A stretch of DNA of 21,092 nucleotides from an uncultured candidate division Zixibacteria bacterium (GTDB lineage Bacteria; Zixibacteria; MSB-5A5; GN15; PGXB01): assembly GCA_937925655.1 (NCBI GenBank), contig CALAMC010000059.1:1-21092 (forward strand), read 5' to 3'. The stretch's first letter is position 1; each line of letters opens with the position of its first letter. Shown one piece after another: positions 15,859 to 21,092 of this stretch. A program made the position numbers and the translations under genes. The notes under the pieces are model-generated. The model was not told where the DNA came from. It worked only from the letters and a program-made list of their open reading frames with translations, and did not search any database.

Positions 15859-17750
15859 CCTATCGCTCCCACATCTGGCGTGAATTGCTGTTGGGCCGAT
15901 TGTTGAGCGTCGCCCTCGGTTGTCGGCTGTGGCATACTACCCGGATTCTTACCCATTGCCTGCTGTTGCGCCATCTGCTGTTGCATCATTAAATTCTGGA
16001 TAATCAATTCCATTGGCAATAATTCCTGAATCTCCTGTTGATTAAAGTCCAGCCCCTCCTCAAAATACTTCTTGAAGAGACTGATAATCGGAACCGGCCC
16101 AAGAATGGATGCTGCCTGCAACTCAAGATTAATCGCCTGTAATATCTGCTGTGACCTGACCGCCTTCTGATTTTCACGGGTCGAGGACTCGCATACAAAA
16201 TCGACGTTCGCTCTGACTTTGTGCGGCTCAATTACCCGCCAGTCAATCGCCTTCTCGCCGATAACCTGATAGACATACCCGGCATCGGTGACGAAGTTCA
16301 TATTGATACGATTGCGCATTTTCCAGAGCGGTTCAATAAAGGTCTTCTCAAATGTCCGCAAATACCGCTTTAGCCCCAAAGCCGTGTTACTCGCCAATAT
16401 ACTGGCCTCTCCCAAGGTTTCAACGCCCTGTTGCACCTGCCCTTTGGCGATGTCGTTTATTCGGGATGCGTTCATCCCCATTGTCCGCAACATCTCAAGC
16501 CCCATATATATGTCCTTGGAAACCTGTTCTTGTTCACAACGCTGGACAACATTATCAGGATTATCGTGACATTCAATAGTCTGCCCGGAATCATTGACAA
16601 TAACTTTTGTCTTGAGCTTGTCCGTCCAGACTTTCCACATTGGATTGACCGTTTGGCGCATAGCCTTAATCCATAAACCCATCATTGAGTCCATTGCGTG
16701 CTGAATCGAATGGAACTTATCAAGCAGGGATTCGCCCCTCGGTTCCCCGGCATCCTTACCAATATATCCCACTACAATATTAGGCTTGCCAAGGTGAAAT
16801 ATTTCTTCGGCATCATCCATGCGCATCAAAACCCTGCCGTCAGCCACACCCAAAATCCAGAGCTTCACCTCACCGTCCAAATCGGCCCAGCCGTGCCATT
16901 CGACGTATTCGTAAATCCCCTTGGGCTTCTTATCATCATCGGTTATATATCCCATTATCTCCCGGCGTTCTTTCAATAAGTCCGGCGAATCTTCGTCCGT
17001 GTGGCCGCCCTGAATTTCCTCGTCCAGCTTGGCAATGTTCTTATGAATGATATAGCTCTGGTCTTTAAACCATTTCTTTGTCCGGCGATTCCGAATCATA
17101 ACCGGATGCTCGTCATTGAAGTCCCGCTTCTCCGGCGTAAAGAAAAAGTCGATCACATCAACCAGTTCAACCGTTGCTCCCTGATAAACGGGGACTTGCT
17201 GAAATTGCATTTGCTGTTGAATCAACGGCGTTTGTCCGTCAAGGTCGAATAACTCTTTACCCGCTTCGTCTGTTACCGGTACATCGACCGGAACCATCCG
17301 GGTTTCATATTCTTCTTTGTAATTTACAACAGCCGGAATCGGGCCATATAAAGCACCGGACATTACACCCTGGTCAAGAATATCGAACAAATTGTCGGCC
17401 TCGTCCTGATATTTCATAAACGCGGCCTTTGCTTCGGCGTCCGCCTGGTCGGTATCTTCCGCCCCATATATCGAACACGGCTGACCTTTATACCAGACCT
17501 TATCCATGATGTCAGCCCGGAGCGTATCAACCTGTTCGGTCGTAAACGGCGTAGGAAACTGCGAGTCCTTTAAAATATTTTTCGCTAACCCAGCCGCCCT
17601 ATAGTGCTTGTATCGTTCGTTACAGTCCTCGTGCCACGTTTGAAGATATTTCTTGGCGCGCTTGAAATCCGCATTGACCAGAGCAACGGCCTTGCTTTCG
17701 ACTGTATCTGCAATAGCTATTTCCGGCTGTTCCATTTGTTCGTCTGCCAT
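15855..17750 (-). CDS. Portal protein
   Basis: A 631-residue protein in the portal position after the large terminase. It has the helical opening of podovirus-type portals (FKRAKKYLQTWHEDCNERYK), DIMDKVWYKG, a long middle region with VDVIDFFFTPEKRDF and MIRNRRTKKWF, YEYVEWHGWADLDG, then the stem and wing-type helices (KFHSIQHAMDSMMGLWIKAM, GVETLGEASILASN, EKTFIEPLWKMRNR) and a Gln/Met-rich C-terminal coil (MMQQQMAQQQ), which in other portals forms the barrel or crown. It would form the dodecameric DNA channel. The ATG at 17750 is preferred over 17783 because it follows the stop of the small upstream ORF directly (TAATATG) and begins MADEQ; neither start has a strong SD. Confidence 0.85.
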   Translation of the reverse strand: MADEQMEQPEIAIADTVESKAVALVNADFKRAKKYLQTWHEDCNERYKHYRAAGLAKNILKDSQFPTPFTTEQVDTLRADIMDKVWYKGQPCSIYGAEDTDQADAEAKAAFMKYQDEADNLFDILDQGVMSGALYGPIPAVVNYKEEYETRMVPVDVPVTDEAGKELFDLDGQTPLIQQQMQFQQVPVYQGATVELVDVIDFFFTPEKRDFNDEHPVMIRNRRTKKWFKDQSYIIHKNIAKLDEEIQGGHTDEDSPDLLKERREIMGYITDDDKKPKGIYEYVEWHGWADLDGEVKLWILGVADGRVLMRMDDAEEIFHLGKPNIVVGYIGKDAGEPRGESLLDKFHSIQHAMDSMMGLWIKAMRQTVNPMWKVWTDKLKTKVIVNDSGQTIECHDNPDNVVQRCEQEQVSKDIYMGLEMLRTMGMNASRINDIAKGQVQQGVETLGEASILASNTALGLKRYLRTFEKTFIEPLWKMRNRINMNFVTDAGYVYQVIGEKAIDWRVIEPHKVRANVDFVCESSTRENQKAVRSQQILQAINLELQAASILGPVPIISLFKKYFEEGLDFNQQEIQELLPMELIIQNLMMQQQMAQQQAMGKNPGSMPQPTTEGDAQQSAQQQFTPDVGAIG

Positions 17751-17751
17751 A

Positions 17752-17988
17752 TTAATTTCTCGTAATTTTAAATCGTTTCCCATTGTATATTATAAGGTTA
17801 TTCCCGCAATACATTAATGGTTGCCTCAATATTTTGCGCCAAAACCATTCGAATAAATCAAGTTTCTGATTATCCGCAATCCAGAATCCCAGCCACTTTG
17901 TAATTGTGTAAGTTAAACTGTGTCGCCAATTAGTAAAGTGGCTGATAGTATATACCAAACGCTTAATTCTTAATATTGTAAAATTCAT
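17752..17988 (-). CDS. Small aromatic-rich protein of unknown function between terminase and portal
   Basis: A 78-residue ORF starting one base after the large-terminase stop (TGAGATG), with GGGAG six bases upstream. It ends in a TAA one base before the preferred portal ATG. This exact tiling between two certain genes is the main support for it. The product is rich in Trp, Phe, Tyr and basic residues (LGFWIADNQKLDLFEWFWRK, about 33-52) and has no signal peptide or clear membrane helix. No family is recognised. It may be a portal- or terminase-associated protein, or merely a spacer that couples translation. Confidence 0.55.
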   Translation of the reverse strand: MNFTILRIKRLVYTISHFTNWRHSLTYTITKWLGFWIADNQKLDLFEWFWRKILRQPLMYCGNNLIIYNGKRFKITRN

Positions 17989-17989
17989 C

Positions 17990-19465
17990 TCATACTCCCG
18001 TAAAACTGTCCACGTCTGAACGATAAGAGCTATTATTAACCCTTATCGGTTCACTGTCCCTTGGCCCCGACATCACGATATACCTCGCATCGTCCAGTAA
18101 GTCATCCCCAACCTTCCTGACTTGTTCCCGGAACGTCTGCTCATCGGCCTTTGTCTCTTCCTTATACTGATACCGCAAGAACTCTTTGTTGAGCATGGGA
18201 CACGACCGCATGACGTAGATTCTGGGCTTGCCTGACACGGCATCCGGCGTCAACATCTCACGAATCTTGAATATGCCGGCCTCGAAAGTCTTATCACTGG
18301 CCTGGTTTGTCCCCTGAATCGGTATGCCTTGCGCCCGCAACTGTTCAATGACCGTCTTTTCTCCAAAGATATTCAGACCGTCACCGCCCATAGCCTCGTC
18401 ACCAATCCAAAGTTGAATCTTGTCACCCGCCGATTTGGCACGAATATGAGCCGCCAATTCCGGCACGCCGCCAGCACGAGGACTGAACTTGGATTCACGA
18501 TAAAAGAATACCTCACCGTCTGGTGACCACGCGCCCCATAACATCGCCGTGTCTTTCCGGTGATGTGGGTCAATAGCAAACGTCCGGGGCCACTCTTTCG
18601 GAATATCACGATCAGGGATAAAATGAACATTGGGATTATACTGCGGATATACTAACCCCGACAACGCCACAAACCTGCCCAAGAGCTTGGCTTCACGGAG
18701 CGCATCGTCCGTGATAGCCTTTTCAAGCTCGGCAATGCCTTCTTTCGACAGATGTGGATTGTTGTAGGTTGTAAAATGCCAGAACTCTATGTTTTTGTCG
18801 CGTTCAGACGCCACGACTATCTTGTCCTCTTCCCATGTGATGCCGGCCTCTGGGGTCATGGTCAATACGCCATAGCCGTTGCGGTCAATAGTTCGGGCTA
18901 TATTCTCAACGTAATACTTTTCAGCCCCGTGTTCGTCCATGTAAAAAGCGTCTATGTCGTCGCCGCCATAGACATTCACGTCCTGCTCATATGTAAAGAA
19001 GCGTATAATGGAGCCGTTGGCGAAGTGTAGGGTGCGGGCCTTCTCTGACCATGCCGTGACCCATGACCCGCCAAGCAAATCAACCCGCCTAACCATTTGT
19101 TGAAACTTTTTAACAATAACCGCCTTGATGTTATCTTCCCACTTGGGGGCGCAATAACGAATATATACCGGCGGTTTCCTGATTGCTGACCTTATGGGAT
19201 GCGTTCCAGTCGCAAACATAATAGCATCGGCGACCCCGACCTCGGTTTTACCCGATCTATTCCCGCCGAACACGCCCCGAATCTTGGCCGGGGACATAAT
19301 AAAGCCCAACTGGTCATTATCGGGCGGCTCTGTGGGAGAAAACGTCCTGATACGCTCTTCAAGCGTCCGGCGTTTCATCTCCCGCAGAATCGTCGATAAC
19401 TGTACCTTCCGGCTCGTCGGCCACGTAGCAATCATCTCCGGCGATATTCTGGCTGTTTGCAGCAA
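17990..19465 (-). CDS. terL: Terminase large subunit (packaging ATPase-nuclease)
   Basis: A 491-residue DNA packaging motor. ATPase half: Walker A GGNRSGKT (67-74), Walker B IDAFYMDE (171-178) with the catalytic Glu, and the LTMTP coupling motif (201-205). Nuclease half: RNase H-like acidic residues in FAIDPHH (D299), WIGDEAMGGDG (D356) and DDLLDDARY (D454-D459). Length is normal for the family. The start is unsure: the TTG at 19465 has AGGAG four bases upstream but makes a 107-base overlap with terS; ATGs at 19435 and 19378 lie within the overlap but have the purine tract too close. The Walker A remains in all versions. It ends in TGA, directly coupled to the small ORF. Confidence 0.93.
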   Translation of the reverse strand: MLQTARISPEMIATWPTSRKVQLSTILREMKRRTLEERIRTFSPTEPPDNDQLGFIMSPAKIRGVFGGNRSGKTEVGVADAIMFATGTHPIRSAIRKPPVYIRYCAPKWEDNIKAVIVKKFQQMVRRVDLLGGSWVTAWSEKARTLHFANGSIIRFFTYEQDVNVYGGDDIDAFYMDEHGAEKYYVENIARTIDRNGYGVLTMTPEAGITWEEDKIVVASERDKNIEFWHFTTYNNPHLSKEGIAELEKAITDDALREAKLLGRFVALSGLVYPQYNPNVHFIPDRDIPKEWPRTFAIDPHHRKDTAMLWGAWSPDGEVFFYRESKFSPRAGGVPELAAHIRAKSAGDKIQLWIGDEAMGGDGLNIFGEKTVIEQLRAQGIPIQGTNQASDKTFEAGIFKIREMLTPDAVSGKPRIYVMRSCPMLNKEFLRYQYKEETKADEQTFREQVRKVGDDLLDDARYIVMSGPRDSEPIRVNNSSYRSDVDSFTGV

Positions 19466-19871
19466 TTAGCTCCTGTAATTGTCGGGCAAGGTCTTCGTCC
19501 GATTGGTTTATAATGTTGTGCTCGTTCTTGGAGCGGTCTATAAGGATACCAATCATCTTGAATACGTTATCGGCGGTCTTAGCGGCCACAGAATCGACAT
19601 TCCCCCGTTCATCGGTATTATCAAGTGCCTTATCGTAAGCCCCCAATGCCTTCGGAATCATTTTGGCGATTGACGGAGCGATGGCTTGATACTCCGGGGA
19701 CTGTTTTATGTATTCGTCAAAATCATGGATATATGTGAACGCCGTCCGGGGAGAAACGCCAATTTCTGTTGCCACTTGTTTTTGGGATTTTTTCCCTAAC
19801 TTATTGGCAATCCAAGCAATAGCCTTTTCGGGAGTTACATCAATCGGCTTATTTTCATCAGAATTGCTCAT
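19359..19871 (-). CDS. terS: Terminase small subunit
   Basis: A 170-residue protein directly upstream of terL. Residues 13-50 form a helix-turn-helix (AWIANKLGKKSQKQVATEIG, SPRTAFTYIHDF) for DNA recognition; the middle is helical (PSIAKMIPKALGAYDKALDN) and would form the oligomeric core; the C-terminus is acidic and disordered (DEPEG, DDSAGDE). This fits phage small terminases that bind the packaging start site and feed DNA to TerL. The ATG at 19871 is preferred to a TTG nine bases upstream; neither has a good SD, so translation may be limited. Its DNA target could be the twin palindromes 25-70 bases upstream. Confidence 0.85.
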   Translation of the reverse strand: MSNSDENKPIDVTPEKAIAWIANKLGKKSQKQVATEIGVSPRTAFTYIHDFDEYIKQSPEYQAIAPSIAKMIPKALGAYDKALDNTDERGNVDSVAAKTADNVFKMIGILIDRSKNEHNIINQSDEDLARQLQELIAANSQNIAGDDCYVADEPEGTVIDDSAGDETPDA

Positions 19872-19896
19872 AATTCGCAACTATTTGCAGGCTTTA

Positions 19897-19943
19897 TGCA
19901 CAAAAACTGTGCAAAACTCCTTTCGATGCACAATAATTGTGCA
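19897..19943. promoter_or_regulatory. Twin palindromes TGCACA-N5-TGTGCA, operator pair or packaging site
   Basis: Two 17-bp inverted repeats with identical arms, at 19897-19913 (centre AAAAC) and 19927-19943 (centre ATAAT), each followed by AAAA. Their centres are 30 bp apart, close to three helical turns, so two dimers would lie on the same face of the DNA. The upstream one covers the -10 of the late promoter and the other lies just past the expected start site. A cooperative repressor site is the simplest reading; a binding site for TerS is the alternative. Confidence 0.68.
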
Positions 19944-19960
19944 AAAAATCTATTTGTCAA
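19932..19960 (-). promoter_or_regulatory. Late-operon promoter upstream of terS
   Basis: Read leftward, a perfect TTGACA (19960-19955) is followed after 16 bases by AATTAT (19938-19933), four of six matches to the -10 consensus; a 17-base spacing gives ATTATT. It is a housekeeping-sigma type promoter placed about 60 bases before terS, so it would start the whole structural operon near 19925. One palindrome overlaps the -10, which suggests repression. No other strong leftward promoter was seen downstream. Confidence 0.62.
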
Positions 19961-20039
19961 GCACTTTTTTAAGAAAGTTAAAGATTTCCGGATGGTTCTG
20001 GATTTTTGCCCAACCCAGCTCCAAAGGAGTAATGATTTT
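19950..20039 (-). pseudogene. Ankyrin-repeat-like coding remnant upstream of terS
   Basis: A 29-codon open stretch between TAA (20042) and TAG (19952), with no start codon, reads IITPLELGWAKIQNHPEIFN followed by FLKKVLDK. This closely follows an ankyrin repeat consensus (TPLxLA...xxxPEIVxxLL) and looks like the last repeat of a lost gene. A run of six A near its start could mark an indel. The -35 element of the late promoter lies inside its final codons (Val-Leu-Asp-Lys). Too short to prove; a chance match is possible. Confidence 0.38.
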
Positions 20040-20096
20040 TTAGAGTTATGTCAATAAAAAAATGACAATTTTTAACAAGGCCGGCAATTTTTCCCG

Positions 20097-20125
20097 TAAG
20101 CCGTTGATTGTCATATGGCGGCTTA
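20097..20125. repeat. Inverted repeat, 7-bp arms
   Basis: TAAGCCG (20097-20103) and CGGCTTA (20119-20125) are perfect inverted arms around a 15-base spacer. Neither side is followed by a T run, so it is not a terminator. It could be a protein-binding site or an RNA structure in the divergent control region. Function is unknown. Confidence 0.45.
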
Positions 20126-20222
20126 TTACAGTATATAGTAATTCCTATAAGTCTTTGTTGGCGTCAATTATACAGCCCTTACTTTTATATTACAAATATA
20201 TAAATTTTTTATAATTTTTTAC

Positions 20223-20250
20223 TTGACAAGTTATATATATAATGTATATT
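20223..20250 (+). promoter_or_regulatory. Rightward promoter for the regulator operon
   Basis: TTGACA (20223-20228) and TATATT (20245-20250) with a 16-base spacer give eleven of twelve consensus bases. Transcription would start near 20257 and leave a leader of about 75 bases before the regulator ATG. The -35 lies in a near-palindrome ACTTG-A-CAAGT (20221-20231), which may be an operator, perhaps for autoregulation by the encoded regulator. Confidence 0.7.
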
Positions 20251-20330
20251 GCCGATAGACAATGTTTTTTAAACTAATGGAGTGAGAACATAAAAGACGG
20301 AGACCGACGAAGAATTTAAGGAGTTGCTAA

Positions 20331-20531
20331 ATGATTGACAGAGATAGACCGACAGCAATATCTTTCGAACTCGGCCCTCGGCTCGCCAAAAACCTTGAAG
20401 CCTTTTATGAGGCGTTTGAGGTAGCTTATGGGCAAAAAGTAAAAAAATCTGATTTTCTCCGCTATGCCATCAATCTGGCGCTGGATGACCGCGACAGGAC
20501 GATGGAAGTCCTGTCCAAAACGCTTATTTAG
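20331..20531 (+). CDS. Ribbon-helix-helix-like small regulator
   Basis: A 66-residue protein. Residues 8-14 (TAISFEL) fit the DNA-contacting strand, 16-34 helix A, and 39-52 (KSDFLRYAINLALD) helix B of the Arc/CopG/MetJ ribbon-helix-helix fold; the size is typical. It would act as a dimeric repressor or activator. The start has AAGGAG seven bases upstream and lies about 75 bases behind a strong promoter. It is transcribed away from the late operon, so it is a candidate controller of the late promoter or of itself. The fold assignment is by pattern, not by search; a plain helical early phage protein is the alternative. Confidence 0.6.
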   Translation: MIDRDRPTAISFELGPRLAKNLEAFYEAFEVAYGQKVKKSDFLRYAINLALDDRDRTMEVLSKTLI

Positions 20532-20540
20532 GGAGCATTT

Positions 20541-20837
20541 ATGAAATATCAAGTGTCAAATGATGCAGTAAAGAATTTCTGGCGACAACTAAAATACGAG
20601 TATCGCATGGAAAAACGGAGACTACGGCGTCGGAAATGGAAACAAATATTTTGCAACCACGTATGGGAACCGGTGACATCGAGACCTACGGCGGATGGTA
20701 GGGTTTTTTATGATTATTCTTGGGATACGTATTATACTCGTAAAGTGGATACTATCCAATGTGAATGTGTTAAATGCGGCAAGAAAGACTATTTGCCCCA
20801 GATATTATATCCAATGTATCCCAAGAATAGAGTATAA
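20541..20837 (+). CDS. Small basic Cys/His protein, probable zinc binder
   Basis: A 98-residue protein. A strongly basic stretch (YRMEKRRLRRRKWKQ, 21-35) is followed by C38-N-H40-V-W-E-P and, after an aromatic segment, C74-E-C76-V-K-C79-G-K. The 'CxHxWEP ... CxxCGK' arrangement is seen in small phage zinc-ribbon-like proteins of unknown function; the basic stretch could bind nucleic acid. It has AGGGAG five bases before the ATG, overlapping the stop of the regulator gene, so the two are a rightward operon. The gene ends just before the convergent terminator. Confidence 0.68.
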   Translation: MKYQVSNDAVKNFWRQLKYEYRMEKRRLRRRKWKQIFCNHVWEPVTSRPTADGRVFYDYSWDTYYTRKVDTIQCECVKCGKKDYLPQILYPMYPKNRV

Positions 20838-20843
20838 CCCCCC

Positions 20844-20879
20844 AATAAAACCCCCGCCTGACGACCAGCCGGGCGGGGG
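20844..20879 (-). terminator. Intrinsic terminator of a leftward transcript entering from the right
   Basis: Perfect 8-bp GC stem, CCCCCGCC (20851-20858) with GGCGGGGG (20872-20879), loop of 13 bases. On the leftward strand the stem is followed by TTTTATT, a fair T run, so it ends leftward transcripts. On the rightward strand it is followed by AAACG, so it would at most pause the regulator operon. It separates two convergent units. Confidence 0.72.
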
Positions 20880-20894
20880 AAACGAAATCAAAAA

Positions 20895-21008
20895 TTAAGC
20901 TTTCAATGAAACTATGGTGCTCCAGTAATTCTCGATAATCATTCCTATTATTTGCATTTTAATTAATAGGGCTGGGCGCGACCATGCCCCGTTAACAGTA
21001 AATGACAA
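20895..21008 (-). CDS. Possible 37-residue small protein
   Basis: TTG start with GAAGGG seven bases upstream, read to TAA 16 bases before the terminator. Product starts MSFTVNGAWSRPALL, with a hydrophobic middle (LLIKMQIIGMII, 14-25) and an aromatic end. Support: reading frame open through the interval, a purine tract at the right place that overlaps the upstream stop, and the terminator right behind it. A later ATG (codon 18) would give only 20 residues. No family is known; it may be the C-terminus of the upstream gene put out of frame. Confidence 0.33.
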   Translation of the reverse strand: MSFTVNGAWSRPALLIKMQIIGMIIENYWSTIVSLKA

Positions 21009-21012
21009 TCTC

Positions 21013-21092
21013 TTACCCTTCTGTCAACCCATTTCTGTTAGCCCATTGGATAATACCTCCGGTTATATAAATATTATCTCCCCTTGTGTCCA
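21013..21092 (-). CDS. C-terminal end of an unidentified leftward gene
   Basis: The last 25 codons of a frame open to the right edge, ending ITGGIIQWANRNGLTEG then TAA. The composition is protein-like and the strand agrees with the terminator downstream. Too little is visible to assign a family. Confidence 0.42.
   Translation of the reverse strand, partial: DTRGDNIYITGGIIQWANRNGLTEG

Larger units (their letters stand above)
20043..20330. other. AT-rich intergenic control region
   Basis: About 290 bases with no supported gene. It holds an inverted repeat of TGTCA/TGACA around an A run (20050-20068), a hairpin (20097-20125), a very AT-rich stretch (about 20150-20250, runs of T and ATATAT), and the rightward promoter. 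The AT-rich part could ease DNA melting, but no iterated sites or DnaA-type boxes were noticed, so an origin is not claimed. It separates the leftward late genes from the rightward early-type genes. Confidence 0.5.

Noticed and set aside
19708..20043. Rightward 111-codon frame opposite terS
   Set aside because: It is antisense to terS through most of its length, lacks a SD at its start and shows no domain.
20046..20114. 22-codon leftward ORF (MTINGLREKL...) in the control region
   Set aside because: No SD, ends within promoter-like DNA and resembles no family; chance ORF of expected length in AT-rich DNA.
20150..20260. Replication origin in the AT-rich stretch
   Set aside because: Only AT content supports it; no iterons, DnaA boxes or replication gene nearby were seen.
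20284..20336. Coding-looking tail KTETDEEFKELLND just before the regulator gene
   Set aside because: Preceded directly by TAA with no start codon; too short to support a gene or remnant.
1..21092. CRISPR array, tRNA, transposon ends or integrase/att site
   Set aside because: No regularly spaced repeats, cloverleaf, transposase or recombinase motif was noticed on either strand.

Overview
The window is most simply read as part of a tailed double-stranded DNA phage or prophage genome with a podovirus-like late module. No bacterial housekeeping gene, tRNA, rRNA, CRISPR array or insertion sequence was seen. The host cannot be named. Base composition is moderate, Shine-Dalgarno (SD) sites are clear and the standard code fits (TGA, TAA and TAG all end genes), so a bacterial host is likely.

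Layout. From about 19.9 kb to the left edge one long leftward gene block carries the virion genes in classic order: small and large terminase, a small unknown ORF, portal, a SAM methyltransferase, a polytopic membrane protein, a signal-peptide micro-ORF, a small cytosolic protein, scaffold-like protein, N4-gp56-type major capsid protein, a GT-A glycosyltransferase, an FmdB-type zinc ribbon, two head-tail adaptor-like proteins, a 1020-residue tail nozzle-like protein with an inserted carbohydrate-binding-like domain, two probable internal virion proteins, a 1713-residue polyvalent ejection-type protein (metallopeptidase motif, ADP-ribosyltransferase-like domain, coiled coils) and the start of a further gene cut by the window edge. 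Genes are packed with ATGA or TAATG overlaps. A strong TTGACA promoter overlapped by a palindrome, with a second identical palindrome 30 bp away, lies upstream of terS and probably drives the block.

To the right, an AT-rich regulatory region of about 460 bp separates the late block from two rightward early-type genes: a ribbon-helix-helix-like regulator and a Cys/His-rich protein. These converge on a leftward transcript entering from the right edge, which ends at a GC-rich intrinsic terminator near 20.85 kb.

Most unusual points: (1) a 147-codon ORF with its own SD, encoding two well-spaced Cys4 zinc ribbons, lies in another frame inside the membrane-protein gene; (2) a 20-codon ORF is little more than a signal peptide and stops at TGA, yet removing one G from a GGG run would give a 28-residue product ending in an ATGA overlap with the next gene; (3) an adaptor and the nozzle-like protein both start with secretion-type signal peptides; (4) two sets of glycan or methyl-modifying genes sit among the capsid genes; (5) the twin palindromes at the late promoter, which could be operators or a packaging site. 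All functions are read from sequence by eye; no search was run.
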